64,000 nucleotides of DNA, taken from contig JANSYS010000009.1 of the NCBI GenBank assembly GCA_024742275.1, forward strand, positions 97,140 to 161,139. Direction: 5' to 3'. Below the pieces are notes generated by a model, which was given only the letters and a program-made list of their open reading frames with translations, was not told the DNA's origin and did not search any database. Of the stretch, positions 1 through 11,345 are shown one piece after another (the stretch's first letter is position 1; every line of letters starts with the position of its first letter). A program made the translations under genes and the position numbers. The DNA is from Alphaproteobacteria bacterium (GTDB taxonomy: Bacteria; Pseudomonadota; Alphaproteobacteria; Thalassobaculales; Thalassobaculaceae).

Positions 1-289
1 CAAGCCGCCAATGTTGGTCGGCTTGGCTGTCGGGATTTGCGCCCACGGCGCGGTAGGCGGCGACCCTTGCGTCGTCGCTGTAGATCACCGTCCCGAGCCA
101 GCTCAGGTTCATGATCCGAAGATAGTCGTTCTGGCCCAAAAAGTACCAGAGCTGGTCGTTGTTTCGGGTGCCTCCGCCATAGGCGCAGAGTCCTGAATCC
201 CTCGGGAAATCGGGCGTCTGAGCGATCACGTTGCCGGTGGACAAGTTCTCCAGGCGGTAGGGAACCGCGGTGTTCAGTGCCATAGTCAT
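1..289 (-). CDS. Ricin-type beta-trefoil lectin domain protein, truncated by window edge
   Basis: The first 96 codons of a gene that runs off the left edge. The start is the first of two ATGs (the other is two codons later), because AGGAG lies about 6 bases upstream. The translation has spaced carbohydrate-lectin-like blocks: NNDQLWYFLGQNDYLRIMNL around residues 45-64 and DQHWRL at the visible end. These resemble the Q-x-W motifs of ricin B / RICIN folds. No signal peptide or transmembrane segment appears in the visible part. The fold is inferred from motif spacing only, and ligand and full length are unknown. Gene and upstream DNA are richer in A+T than the neighbouring gyrB, which suggests an accessory gene. 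Confidence 0.55.
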   Translation of the reverse strand, partial: MTMALNTAVPYRLENLSTGNVIAQTPDFPRDSGLCAYGGGTRNNDQLWYFLGQNDYLRIMNLSWLGTVIYSDDARVAAYRAVGANPDSQADQHWRL

Positions 290-440
290 GTTTCTCTCCT
301 GCTTGTGTCTCGTCGGGAGGGCCGCGAAACCCGCGGCACGCAAGAAGCAAAAAACAACGTTCAATTGAAAAATACTGCCGAATACCACCAAAAGAATATT
401 ATATTAATCACATTCAGATCGCTGCCACCCAACCGAAACA
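290..440 (-). promoter_or_regulatory. AT-rich upstream region of the lectin gene with a TATAAT-like -10
   Basis: Between the lectin start and the gyrB terminator. On the minus strand a perfect TATAAT occurs at 403-398, about 110 bases upstream of the lectin ATG. I see no good -35 at the right spacing, so the promoter assignment is tentative. The rest of the interval shows no gene. Confidence 0.3.
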
Positions 441-469
441 CAAAGAAAAAGGCCGCCTGGCGGCGGCCT
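441..469 (-). terminator. Rho-independent terminator of gyrB
   Basis: Inverted repeat AGGCCGCC (450-457), loop TGGC, GGCGGCCT (462-469). On the minus strand it is followed by a T-rich tract (complement of 441-450). It begins about 30 bases after the gyrB stop codon and probably ends the dnaA-dnaN-recF-gyrB transcription region. Confidence 0.85.
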
Positions 470-498
470 CTCCTCGTCGTCGTCGCTCGAAAGCGTGG

Positions 499-2970
<2,472 letters not shown>

Positions 2971-4164
2971 TTAAGACGCGACGTCGACCGGCCGCACACG
3001 GCCGTCGGCGACGTCGAACAAGCGCGCGCGATCGGCGATCGGCGCGAAGGTGGAAAGATCGGTGCCGGTCAACCAGGCCTGTCCGCCGAGATCGACCACT
3101 GCATCGAACAGAGCGGCGCGTCGGCGGTCGTCCAGATGGGCCGCCACCTCGTCCAGCAGCAGAATCGGGGCGGCATGTTCGTCGATCGCCTGCAGGCGGG
3201 CATGGGCGAGCACGATGCCGACCAGCAGGGCCTTCTGCTCGCCCGTGGAACACTGGGCCGCCGGCATGGCCTTGGCGACATGGGTGACCGCGAGATCGGT
3301 GCGGTGCGGTCCTTCCGCCTCCTGACCGCCGAAGCGTGAGGCGGCGAGGGTGGCGCGGATCCGATCCTCGACCTGGAGCGCCGGCGTTCCGACCAGCCAC
3401 CGGTCGATCTCGCCGTCCAACGCCAGCTCGGCGGCCGGAAACGGTTCCCGCGTGGCGCAACAGATCCGATTCAGTCGGGCTACCAGGCCCGCCCGCGCGG
3501 CGGCGATCGCGACACCGGTCTCGGCGAGCGTCTCCTCCAGGGCGTCGTACCAGGCGCCGTCGCGGCGGCCGTCCTTGATCAACCGGTTCCGCTCGCGCCA
3601 AGCGTGTTCATAGCTGCTGACCCGGCCGGCATGCTCGCCGTCGAACGCGTAGACCAGACGGTCGAGGAAGCGGCGTCGGCCGGACGCGCCCTCGGAAAAC
3701 AGCCGATCCATCGCCGGGGTCAGCCAGGACACGGTCAGATGATCGCCGAGGGCGGATTGGCTACGGGCGGGCGCACCGTCGATCCGCACCAGGCGGCGTT
3801 CGCCGTCGGCTTCGGCATCGCGGCCGGTCCCGATCCGGGCGTCCCCCAGCTTGCCTGCGACCTGCGCCGAGACCGCCCAGGGGCCGGCATCACCAACCCG
3901 ATCGATGTCCGAGAGTCTGGCCCGGCGCATGCCGCGGCCCGGGCTCAGGAACGAGACGGCTTCCAGCAGATTGGTCTTGCCCGACCCATTGGCGCCGGTC
4001 AGGACCGCCACCGGCCGGTCGATCTGAAGGGTAGTGGCTGCGTGATTGCGGAATCGGGTCAGGCTGATCTTGCGCACGGCAAGACACAGCGGCCCGTCGG
4101 CGGTGGAGGCCGCACCGCTGCGCTGGCTGAGAAGGGGACCGTCGACCGACACGCGCGACGTCAC
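2971..4164 (-). CDS. recF: DNA replication/repair protein RecF
   Basis: SMC-like ATPase that loads RecA at gaps with RecO and RecR (recR is at 45341). The 397 residues include Walker A GANGSGKTN at residues 57-65, an ABC-type signature STGEQKALLVG around residue 304 and Walker B ILLLDEVAAHLDD around residue 336. The start is GTG, whose last two bases overlap the dnaN stop (GTGA), indicating translational coupling. The first 28 or so residues extend beyond the usual RecF start at the LTRFRN strand, so a later start is possible, but the overlap favours this one. Confidence 0.93.
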   Translation of the reverse strand: MTSRVSVDGPLLSQRSGAASTADGPLCLAVRKISLTRFRNHAATTLQIDRPVAVLTGANGSGKTNLLEAVSFLSPGRGMRRARLSDIDRVGDAGPWAVSAQVAGKLGDARIGTGRDAEADGERRLVRIDGAPARSQSALGDHLTVSWLTPAMDRLFSEGASGRRRFLDRLVYAFDGEHAGRVSSYEHAWRERNRLIKDGRRDGAWYDALEETLAETGVAIAAARAGLVARLNRICCATREPFPAAELALDGEIDRWLVGTPALQVEDRIRATLAASRFGGQEAEGPHRTDLAVTHVAKAMPAAQCSTGEQKALLVGIVLAHARLQAIDEHAAPILLLDEVAAHLDDRRRAALFDAVVDLGGQAWLTGTDLSTFAPIADRARLFDVADGRVRPVDVAS

Positions 4165-5282
4165 ACCCGCATCGGCATGAGGACGTAGAGCGCGCCGTCG
4201 TCGGCCTCGTCGGTGACGATGGTCGGCGAGGCCGCGTCGGCCATCTGGAACACCGCCTTGCCGCCATCATCAACCTGGTCGGCGATGTCCAGCAAGTAGC
4301 GCGAGTTGAAGCCGATCTCCATCGAGGCCGCGCCGTACTCCACGTCCATCTCTTCCGTCGCCTGGGCGTTGTCCGGGCTGTTGGCCGAGAGGGTGAGGGT
4401 GCCGTTGCCGAGAGCCAGCTTCACCGAGCGCGACTTCTCGGTCGAGATGGTCGCCACGCGGTCGACCGCCTTCTTGAACGACCCGCAGTCGACCCGCATG
4501 ATCTTGTCGTTGCCCGCCGGGATCACCCGCTCGTAGTCGGGGAACGTTCCGTCGATCAGCTTTGTGGTCATCACCGTGTCGGAAAAGGCGAAGCGCAACT
4601 TGTTCTCGCTCAGGCCGATCTGCACGTCGCCGTCGGTCTCGTCGATCAGCTTTCGGATCTCGGCGACGGCCTTGCGCGGCACGATCACCGACGGCATGCC
4701 CGTGGCTCCTTCCGGCAGCGGCATCTGCACCCGCGCCAGCCGGTGACCGTCGGTCGCGACGGCGCGCAGCACGGCCATGCCGTTGGCCTGGGTCTCGTGC
4801 AGGTAGATACCGTTGAGGTAGTAGCGCGTCTCCTCGGTGGAGATCGCAAACCGGGTGCGATCGATCAAGGTCTTCGCGTCGGCCGCGGAAAGCACGAAAT
4901 TGGTCGTCAATTCGTCGCCGGACAGCGCCGGAAATTCCTCGACAGGGAGGGTCGGCAGCGAGAAGTTCGAGCGTCCGGCGCGGATCGTCATCCGACCGCT
5001 GTCGCCGACCACGGTGAGTTCGACTTCGGAGCCGTCCTGCAGCTTGCGGGCGATCTCGTACAGCGTCAGCGCCGGCACGGTGGCGGAGCCCGGCTGATCG
5101 ACCGAGCAGGCGACGCTCTCCACCACGTCCATGTCCATGTCGGTCGCGGTCAGGGACACCTTGCCGTCGCCGGCCTGAAGCAGGACGTTGGCCAGGATCG
5201 GGATGGTGTTGCGGCGCTCGACGACGCTCTGAACATGGGCCAGCGGCTTCAGGAGGGCCGCCCGGTCAATGGTGATCTTCAT
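4161..5282 (-). CDS. dnaN: DNA polymerase III beta sliding clamp
   Basis: Ring-shaped processivity clamp of DNA polymerase III, 373 residues with three repeated clamp domains. It begins MKITIDRAALLKPLAHVQ, a typical beta-clamp N-terminus, and ends with the YVLMPMRV tail that closes the peptide-binding pocket. The reading frame is open for a further 76 codons upstream, but the conserved N-terminus fixes the start at 5282. It lies 193 bases downstream of dnaA, overlaps recF by 4 bases, and probably has its own promoter (see 5394-5402). Confidence 0.97.
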   Translation of the reverse strand: MKITIDRAALLKPLAHVQSVVERRNTIPILANVLLQAGDGKVSLTATDMDMDVVESVACSVDQPGSATVPALTLYEIARKLQDGSEVELTVVGDSGRMTIRAGRSNFSLPTLPVEEFPALSGDELTTNFVLSAADAKTLIDRTRFAISTEETRYYLNGIYLHETQANGMAVLRAVATDGHRLARVQMPLPEGATGMPSVIVPRKAVAEIRKLIDETDGDVQIGLSENKLRFAFSDTVMTTKLIDGTFPDYERVIPAGNDKIMRVDCGSFKKAVDRVATISTEKSRSVKLALGNGTLTLSANSPDNAQATEEMDVEYGAASMEIGFNSRYLLDIADQVDDGGKAVFQMADAASPTIVTDEADDGALYVLMPMRV

Positions 5283-5393
5283 GTGCTCGCTCGAACTGGA
5301 ATGACGCCTGACGGACCGGCGTATCGCGGGTGGCCGACCCGCCGTCGCCGACGAAGCCCGACCGCCCGAGACCCGGCGAATCGAAAGTCCGAG

Positions 5394-5402
5394 TTTATAG
5401 CA
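5394..5402 (-). promoter_or_regulatory. Extended -10 element, candidate dnaN promoter
   Basis: On the minus strand the sequence TGCTATAAA matches an extended -10 (TGnTATAAT). It lies about 112 bases upstream of the dnaN start, in the dnaA-dnaN gap. No good -35 is visible, which is acceptable for an extended -10 promoter. Confidence 0.4.
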
Positions 5403-5431
5403 TGAAACGCCTTGGGACAGGCAGTTTTTCA

Positions 5432-5467
5432 CCGTCCGGCGACGCGTATCCCGCGGTCGCCGGACGG
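5432..5467 (-). terminator. Strong hairpin just after the dnaA stop, possible attenuator/terminator
   Basis: Perfect 12-base inverted repeat: CCGTCCGGCGAC (5432-5443) and GTCGCCGGACGG (5456-5467), with a 12-base loop. It starts 9 bases past the dnaA stop. In the dnaA transcript it is followed by UGAAAAACUG rather than a U tract, so it is not a textbook terminator. It may stop transcription partially or protect the dnaA mRNA 3' end. Confidence 0.5.
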
Positions 5468-5475
5468 CGGGTCCG

Positions 5476-6921
5476 TCACCCTTCCAGCATCCGCCGGAGC
5501 AGGTCCACATCGGCGTCGAAATGCCGGTCCGTGGCCCGCAGCTCGTCGACCTTCTTCACGGCGTGCATGACCGTCGTGTGGTCGCGGCCGCCGAACTTGC
5601 GGCCGATCTCCGGCAGCGATCGCTGGGTCAGCTGTTTCGCAAGGTACATGGCGATCTGCCGGGGCCGGGCGACGGCCCGGGCCCGCCGGGCCGAGTACAT
5701 GTCCGAGATCCGGATGTTGTAGTGCGAGGCGACCTGGCGCTGGATCTCTTCGATCGTCACGCGGCGGTCGTTGGCCTTGAGAATATCGGCCAGAACCTCC
5801 TGCACCATTTCCAGCGTGATCGCCCGCCCGACCAGGGTCGAATGCGCCACCACCCGGTTCAGCGCCCCCTCCAGCTCGCGGACGTTGGAGCTGATCTTGT
5901 GCGACAGGAATTCCATGACTTTCGGCGGGATGTCCGCTTCGACCCGTTCGACCTTGGACTGCAGGATGCCCAGCCGGAGCTCGTAGTCGGTCGGGTGGAT
6001 GTCGGCTACGAGTCCCCAGCCCAGGCGCGAGCGCAGCCGCTCCTCCATGCCGTCCAGACTGCTGGGGCTCTTGTCGGCGGAGATCACGACCTGGCGGTTG
6101 TTGTCCACCAGCGCGTTGAACGTATGGAAAAATTCTTCCTGGGTGCTGTCCTTGCCGCTGATGAACTGAACGTCGTCGATCATCAGCACGTCGACCGACC
6201 GGAACAGATCCTTGAACGCCACCGTGTCCCGGTACCGAAGTGCCCGGATGAACTGATACATGAACTTCTCGGCGGAGAGGTACAGGACCCGGCGCTGCGG
6301 ATGGTTCTTGCGGATCTCCCAGGCGATCGCATGCATCAGGTGCGTCTTGCCGAGGCCGACGCCGCCGTACAGGAACAGGGGATTGAAAGACACGGTCTCG
6401 CTCTCGGCCAACCGACGAGCGGCGGCGAAGGCCAGCTCGTTCGGCTTGCCGACGACGAAGTTGTCGAAAGTGAACCGGGAATCCAGCGGCGCCGAGATCG
6501 CGTCTAGGTCGCTTGGCGGTTCCGGAACGAAAACCTCGGACATCTGCGGATCGACGGCATCCGTTGCCGGATCCTGGTCATCTGCCTGGGACAGCGCGTC
6601 GGGCGATCTGCCTCCGGCGGTTCTGAGCCCGTCGTTCCGACGCGCCGGGTCCTGGCGCCCGGAGGCGATGACTTCCACCGAGACGATGGCCGAGTCCTCA
6701 CCTTGCCACAAGCCGCGCAAGCGATCGCCGTACTGGGTCACGACCCGGTCCCGCTCAAACTTGGATGGAATGCCCAGGTACACCACCTCGCCATCGCGTC
6801 GGACAAGCGTGAGCGACTTGAGCCACCCCCGATACGCGGTTTCTCCGCACTCCGATCGCAGGCGCGTCTTAACCCGAGCCCATTGCGCCGCTAGCGCATC
6901 CCGATCCGCCAATTCAGCCAT
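5476..6921 (-). CDS. dnaA: Chromosomal replication initiator DnaA
   Basis: AAA+ ATPase that binds DnaA boxes and melts the origin. The 481 residues contain domain I (about residues 1-90), an acidic linker, an AAA+ core with Walker [10 protein letters not shown] around residue 186 and Walker [10 protein letters not shown], and a C-terminal DNA-binding domain with the signature DHTTVMHAV. The start at 6921 ([10 protein letters not shown]) is preferred over an in-frame ATG nine codons upstream. A G-rich stretch (GGGGGG) lies just upstream, and the extra nine residues do not resemble DnaA. Upstream is the long rpsT-dnaA non-coding region. Confidence 0.96.
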   Translation of the reverse strand: MAELADRDALAAQWARVKTRLRSECGETAYRGWLKSLTLVRRDGEVVYLGIPSKFERDRVVTQYGDRLRGLWQGEDSAIVSVEVIASGRQDPARRNDGLRTAGGRSPDALSQADDQDPATDAVDPQMSEVFVPEPPSDLDAISAPLDSRFTFDNFVVGKPNELAFAAARRLAESETVSFNPLFLYGGVGLGKTHLMHAIAWEIRKNHPQRRVLYLSAEKFMYQFIRALRYRDTVAFKDLFRSVDVLMIDDVQFISGKDSTQEEFFHTFNALVDNNRQVVISADKSPSSLDGMEERLRSRLGWGLVADIHPTDYELRLGILQSKVERVEADIPPKVMEFLSHKISSNVRELEGALNRVVAHSTLVGRAITLEMVQEVLADILKANDRRVTIEEIQRQVASHYNIRISDMYSARRARAVARPRQIAMYLAKQLTQRSLPEIGRKFGGRDHTTVMHAVKKVDELRATDRHFDADVDLLRRMLEG

Positions 6922-7846
6922 GACGACCCCCCAAATACAGACCGCCACTCGACCGACCGACGGTCGGCTGATCCTTGACCGTTAGCCCGTAGCTCCGATT
7001 TCCGGCATTCGACGATACATCCCCCGATTGGCTCCCCCAGCCGATCCGTGTCACCGTCCTTCCCTCGCATGCTGCTGAACCCCGACAGGCGGCGGTTCGT
7101 ATTGCCCCGTCCACGTGCGGCGACATACCGGCCACCCCCGCACCAAATGCCTCCATCCCGCAAACACCCTCTCCCGTCGCCGCGGCCAATGCCGCTTCGC
7201 CGAACCGTTCCAAATGTCCGGAAAGCTAAACCGAGACGATGGACTGAGGGACTTCTAGGAAACGAAGACAATCCCACAGACGAAAGGACGAATTACTTGA
7301 CAGTTTCATTTTTTATGCTTCGCAACTCGTCGTCCGCGGTGACGTTGCTAAGGTACTAGCCGAATCGAGCCTGCGCAACCGAGTCGAACACTCTATGACG
7401 TTTTTTTTTCCGGTTGCTTCGACGGGCTGCGGCGCGTGTTTTTGATAGTCTTTTCGATTCAGCGGATTGGCGTGGTTTCCTCATTTCGGACTCAACTAAT
7501 TGAGCCAACCCTTTCATGGGTGGGAATCGCGATTAGGATTCAGATCGCTAAGCCCGAACCCGGAATAACCGCATTTATTTTACGTGTTTCTGTGCTCGTT
7601 TATATCAATCATAAGAAGTGGGCCTCCGGCGCGACGGCGCCGCTCGCGGACGTCGGTCGAGGCATGCTCGCGAGTGAAAACAGATGATGGATCATCTTGC
7701 CGGAGCGCGCCCTGAAAGTCGGGCGAGAGCGACTGACGGAGCGGTTTTTTGGACCGCCGCGGTGCGGCAGTCGCGTATCCCGATCCACCTGGGCCTGCCG
7801 CCCGGCGGCCGGGAAACGCCGAGCGCGCATGCGCGGCGGACAACGC
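6922..7846. other. About 1 kb non-coding region between dnaA and rpsT; candidate origin or dnaA control region
   Basis: No convincing gene on either strand; the few short open frames lack family-like sequence and ribosome-binding sites. The middle (about 7260-7620) is much richer in A+T than the rest of the window, with a nine-T run near 7401. It contains six GANTC sites in 180 bases (7362, 7381, 7456, 7489, 7524, 7537) and a small inverted repeat CTCAA-CTAA-TTGAG (7491-7504). I searched by eye for TTATNCACA-type DnaA boxes and found no match at 8 of 9 or better, so calling it oriC is inference from position, composition and GANTC density. Confidence 0.45.
7362..7541. promoter_or_regulatory. 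Cluster of six GANTC (CcrM methylation-type) sites
   Basis: GAATC 7362-7366, GAGTC 7381-7385, GATTC 7456-7460, GACTC 7489-7493, GAATC 7524-7528, GATTC 7537-7541. By chance a GANTC is expected roughly once in 250-310 bases at these compositions. In Caulobacter, CcrM methylation of such sites gates dnaA transcription and marks replication state. The cluster is 440-620 bases upstream of the dnaA start codon. Confidence 0.55.
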
Positions 7847-7872
7847 AAAAAAGCCGCCGAAAACGGCGGCTT
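7847..7872 (-). terminator. Rho-independent terminator of rpsT
   Basis: Stem AAGCCGCCG (7851-7859), loop AAAA, CGGCGGCTT (7864-7872). On the minus strand it is followed by a run of T (complement of 7847-7852). It starts about 27 bases after the rpsT stop and separates rpsT from the dnaA region. Confidence 0.88.
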
Positions 7873-7898
7873 CCTCGTCAGATTCCGGCGCTGGATTA

Positions 7899-8165
7899 TT
7901 AGGCGCCGAGAGCCTTGATCCGGGTGTTCAGGCGGGACAGCTTGCGCGCAACGGTGTTGCGGTGCAGGACGCCCTTGAGAACGCCGCGATGCATTTCCGG
8001 CTGAGCCGCCTTGAAAGCCTCGAGGGCAGCGTTCTTGTCGCCGGCGGCGATCGCCTTCTCGACGCGCTTGACGTGCGTCCGGATCCGGGAAATACGCGCG
8101 TGGTTGATTTCGTACCGCCGTGCGTTGCGCCGGATGCGCTTTTCAGCTGAAGCGTGGTTGGCCAT
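7899..8165 (-). CDS. rpsT: 30S ribosomal protein S20
   Basis: Primary 16S rRNA-binding protein of the small subunit, 88 residues, the usual length. The sequence is Lys/Arg-rich and begins [14 protein letters not shown], typical of S20, with the [11 protein letters not shown] block near the C-terminus. It is a single gene with its own terminator, and proximity to dnaA is common in alphaproteobacteria. Confidence 0.96.
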   Translation of the reverse strand: MANHASAEKRIRRNARRYEINHARISRIRTHVKRVEKAIAAGDKNAALEAFKAAQPEMHRGVLKGVLHRNTVARKLSRLNTRIKALGA

Positions 8166-8295
8166 GTTCTTCTCTCAAAGTACGGCTGGTCCGTGGAAGG
8201 CGGGCTTATAGCCGTCGCCCCGGACGGCGTCAACAATGAGTCGCGCCGTCCTGCTCGATTCTTTCCGGAACCGGAGTCTTTCCGGAGGCTACTCG

Positions 8296-9072
8296 TCAGC
8301 GGTTCTTGAAGACCGGCTGGCGCTTTTCGACGAAGGCCGCCATGCCTTCCTTCTGATCTTCCGTGGCGAACAGGGAGTGGAACAGCCGCCGTTCGAACCG
8401 GACGCCTTCGCTGAGCGTGGTCTCGTAGCTGCGGTTCACAGCCTCCTTCGCCATCATCACCGACGGTTGCGACAGGCCGGCGATGCGCGCCGCGACCTTC
8501 ATCGCCTCGTCCAGCAGATCGGCTGCCGGCACGATGCGGCTGACCAGGCCGGAGCGCTCCGCTTCCTGGGCGTCCATGTTGCGGCCGGTAAGCACCATGT
8601 CCATCGCCTTGGATTTGCCGACGAAGCGGGTGAGGCGCTGCGATCCGCCGGCCCCAGGGATGACGCCGAGATTGATCTCCGGCTGTCCGAACTTCGCGGT
8701 ATCGGCGGCGATAATGAAGTCGCACATCATGGCGAGTTCGCAGCCACCGCCCAAGGCGTAGCCGGCAACGGCGGCGATGACCGGTTTGCGGACCTGCAGA
8801 ACGGTCTCCCAGCCGGAGGAAATGAAGTCCTCGCCATAAGCGTCGGCAAAGGTTTTCGACTGCATCTCCTTGATGTCGGCGCCGGCGGCGAAGGCTTTCT
8901 CGCTGCCGGTGACGACGATGCAGCCGATCTCGGCATTGGCGTCGGCCTCAAGCAAAGCCTGTCCCAGTTCCGCCATGAGCGGCGAGGACAGCGCGTTGAG
9001 CGCCTTCGGGCGGTTCAGGGTTATGAGGGCGACGTTGTCGCGCGTCTCGGTCAGGATGGTCTCATACGCCAT
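8296..9072 (-). CDS. Enoyl-CoA hydratase (crotonase family)
   Basis: Hydrates trans-2-enoyl-CoA in fatty acid or amino acid beta-oxidation; soluble. The 258 residues match the family length. Both catalytic glutamates of true hydratases are present: one in [11 protein letters not shown] (around residue 113) and one in [16 protein letters not shown] (around residue 133). The oxyanion-hole loop AAGADIKEM is also intact. The exact substrate cannot be read from the sequence; short-chain (crotonyl-CoA) hydratases of the PaaF/FadB1 type are the closest in motif. It is followed by a small secreted protein gene and mutM on the same strand. Confidence 0.9.
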   Translation of the reverse strand: MAYETILTETRDNVALITLNRPKALNALSSPLMAELGQALLEADANAEIGCIVVTGSEKAFAAGADIKEMQSKTFADAYGEDFISSGWETVLQVRKPVIAAVAGYALGGGCELAMMCDFIIAADTAKFGQPEINLGVIPGAGGSQRLTRFVGKSKAMDMVLTGRNMDAQEAERSGLVSRIVPAADLLDEAMKVAARIAGLSQPSVMMAKEAVNRSYETTLSEGVRFERRLFHSLFATEDQKEGMAAFVEKRQPVFKNR

Positions 9073-9126
9073 ATACGGCTACTCCCGGGTCGCGCCGACC
9101 TCCCCTCGGAAGGCCGGCGGTTGCGA

Positions 9127-9537
9127 TCATCGCGGCACAAGCTCGAAGCGGACCACCAGTCCACCCCGCTCGACCACCGCGTCGAGATTCAGTTCCTCCT
9201 CCGCGCGCACCCAGCGATCCGTCTCGAGCCGCTCCCAACCGAGTTGAGGCAGGGTGGCGTCGTAGAACGCGCGGACATCCTCCATCGACACCGCGCCTTC
9301 CGCAAAGGCGACGACGATGCGTCCGGCCAGGGCGTCGAAGGCGGTGCTGGCGGCCGGCACGCTCTCCAGGCCCGGCATCAGGGGCAGGTCCTCGATACCG
9401 TCGACGAACAGCCCCTCGGCCTCGGCCGGCGCCCAAACGGACAGGGCGACCGCCAGGGCAAGCGCGACCAAAGCAGACTTGGCCAACGTAAAAGTGCCCG
9501 GGGCGATCTGTCGGGCGCATCGAAACGGCAGGCTCAT
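9127..9537 (-). CDS. Small exported protein of unknown function
   Basis: 136 residues. I chose the start MSLPFRCARQ, which leaves an N-terminal signal peptide with hydrophobic core SALVALALAVALSVW and a likely cleavage after AEA around residue 41. The frame is open further upstream, but there it overlaps mutM. The mature part is acidic, with a predicted alpha/beta pattern (PGLESVPAASTAFDALAGRIV, then GWERLETDRWVRAEEELNLD). No known catalytic motif is seen. It lies 17 bases downstream of mutM and upstream of the crotonase, so the three may be co-transcribed. Confidence 0.7.
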   Translation of the reverse strand: MSLPFRCARQIAPGTFTLAKSALVALALAVALSVWAPAEAEGLFVDGIEDLPLMPGLESVPAASTAFDALAGRIVVAFAEGAVSMEDVRAFYDATLPQLGWERLETDRWVRAEEELNLDAVVERGGLVVRFELVPR

Positions 9538-9553
9538 GGCGCCGGCTTCTACC

Positions 9554-10384
9554 TCAGCGTTGACAACGTGGACAATAGAAAGTGGATCGTCCGGACTGTA
9601 CGAGCCGTCTGACCGATCCGGCGCATCCCGGAGACGGACATCCCTCCCCGGCACGATCGTACACACGGAACGTGTGCTGGAAATAGCCGAGTTCGCCCGA
9701 CACCTGCCTGTGGTCCCGCAGGCTCGATCCGCCGGCCGCGATCGCCTCGGTGAGCACCGCCTTGACCGCGTCGGCCAGCCGTTCCGCGCGGCCACCCCGG
9801 ACGTTCAGGGCCAGCCGTCGTGGCGAAATGCCGGAGCGGTGCAGCGCCTCGCAGGCGTAGATGTTGCCGACGCCGGCCACCACCTTCTGATCCAGCAGCG
9901 CCGCCTTGATCGGCGTGTGTTTTCCCGCCAGCGCGGACTCCAGAGCCGGTCCCGAGAAGCCGTTGCCGAGGGGCTCGGGTCCGATACCCTTGAGAAGCTT
10001 GTGCCGTTCGACCTCTGCCGTCGGCCACAGGTCCATCATCCCGAAGCGCCGGGCGTCGTTGAACCGGACCCAGGTGCCGTCATCGGTTCGGAAGACGACG
10101 TGGTCATGGGCGTCCAGAGCCGGTTTTGGTCCGTCCGAGATCAGCATCCGCCCCGACATCCCAAGATGGATCATCCAACTCGTTCCATCGTCGAGATCGA
10201 CCAGGATGTACTTGGCGCGGCGGCGCAGGCCGAGCACGCGGCGGCCGGTCAGACGGGCGGCCATTCGCTCCGGCAGCGGCCAGCGCAGGTCCGGGCGGCG
10301 GGCCTCCACGTCGGCGAGGACGCGCCCGTCGAGGCGGGTCGCGAGCCCGCGCATCACGGTTTCGACTTCAGGCAGTTCCGGCAT
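9554..10384 (-). CDS. mutM: Formamidopyrimidine-DNA glycosylase (Fpg)
   Basis: Bifunctional DNA glycosylase/AP lyase that removes 8-oxoguanine and formamidopyrimidines. The 276 residues start [14 protein letters not shown]; the Pro after Met is the catalytic nucleophile and fixes the start. The beta-clamp Lys lies in [11 protein letters not shown], the helix-2-turn-helix in the middle, and the C-terminal zinc finger has four cysteines (CPSPGC ... YCPRC, about residues 248-274). It is divergent from ubiE with a 140-base promoter region between them. Confidence 0.95.
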   Translation of the reverse strand: MPELPEVETVMRGLATRLDGRVLADVEARRPDLRWPLPERMAARLTGRRVLGLRRRAKYILVDLDDGTSWMIHLGMSGRMLISDGPKPALDAHDHVVFRTDDGTWVRFNDARRFGMMDLWPTAEVERHKLLKGIGPEPLGNGFSGPALESALAGKHTPIKAALLDQKVVAGVGNIYACEALHRSGISPRRLALNVRGGRAERLADAVKAVLTEAIAAGGSSLRDHRQVSGELGYFQHTFRVYDRAGEGCPSPGCAGSVRRLVQSGRSTFYCPRCQR

Positions 10385-10524
10385 GACGGCGGACGGTATC
10401 CCGTTGCCTTCCCGACGCCAAGCGCCAGATTTGTGGTTGGAACGTGCCCGTGCCCGGCCTTGATTCCGGACGCCGAGGGGCCTAATCCACACAGACCGAA
10501 ACCGGTGGGCGAAGGACCGGCGTC

Positions 10525-11343
10525 ATGGCAGCCGACGGAAAGACGATGCAATCCGGAACCGGCGACGCCTCCGACGCGGCGGCCCGGAGCCAGGATCCCA
10601 AGATCCGCGACGGGGTGACCGACTTCGGCTTCGCCACGGTCCCGATCGAGGAGAAGGTTTCGCGCGTGCGCGAGGTCTTCGACAGCGTCGCGTCGAACTA
10701 CGACGTCATGAATGACCTCATGAGCCTCGGCATCCATCGTGTCTGGAAGCAGGCTTTTCTCGACTGGCTGGCCCCGCGCGCCGGCCAGCATCTGCTCGAT
10801 GTGGCCGGCGGCACCGGCGACATTGCCACCCTCTGGCGGCGTCGCGGCGGCGGCCCGGTCACGGTCTGCGACATCAACGCCGAGATGATCGGTGTCGGAC
10901 GAGATCGGCTGGCAAAGGCCGGCGGCGACGCGGGGATCGACTGGATTGTGGGCAATGCCGAGGATCTTCCGCTGGCGGACGGGTCGATGGATCGGGTGAC
11001 CATCGCCTTCGGGTTGCGCAACGTCACCCGCATCGATCGGGCGCTCGGCGAAATGACGCGGGTGCTGCGGCCGGGCGGCAGGTTCATGTGTCTAGAGTTT
11101 TCCCGGCCGACTCAGCCCTGGCTGGACCCGATCTACGACACCTATTCCTTCAAGGTCCTGCCCTGGCTGGGCGACAAGGTCGCCAAGGACCGCGAGGCGT
11201 ATCAATATCTTGCGGAAAGCATCAGACGGTTCCCGGATCAGCAGGATCTGGCCGAACGCATGCGTCGCGTGGGTCTCGAGCGGGTGAAGTGGCGGAACCT
11301 GTCGGCAGGCATCGCCGCCATTCACTCCGGTTGGCGCCTCTAG
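10525..11343 (+). CDS. ubiE: Ubiquinone/menaquinone biosynthesis C-methyltransferase UbiE
   Basis: SAM-dependent C-methyltransferase of the ubiquinone pathway. 272 residues with SAM-binding motif I DVAGGTGDIA around residue 91, the acidic loop CDINAEM, and UbiE signatures VFDSVASNYDVMNDLMS and LEFSRPTQP. The first 45 residues are a low-complexity extension before the conserved region, so a later start cannot be excluded. Its stop codon is followed directly by the 14-base repeat that leads into ubiB. Confidence 0.94.
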   Translation: MAADGKTMQSGTGDASDAAARSQDPKIRDGVTDFGFATVPIEEKVSRVREVFDSVASNYDVMNDLMSLGIHRVWKQAFLDWLAPRAGQHLLDVAGGTGDIATLWRRRGGGPVTVCDINAEMIGVGRDRLAKAGGDAGIDWIVGNAEDLPLADGSMDRVTIAFGLRNVTRIDRALGEMTRVLRPGGRFMCLEFSRPTQPWLDPIYDTYSFKVLPWLGDKVAKDREAYQYLAESIRRFPDQQDLAERMRRVGLERVKWRNLSAGIAAIHSGWRL

Positions 11344-11345
11344 GG

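Noticed and set aside
7436..7687. Open frame of 83 codons in the dnaA-rpsT gap
   Set aside because: Alternative start, no ribosome-binding site, no family-like sequence, and it lies in the GANTC/AT-rich region.
6922..7846. Classical DnaA-box array
   Set aside because: A by-eye search on both strands for TTATNCACA found no site with eight or more matches; the best partial (CGATCCACC near 7782) is too weak.
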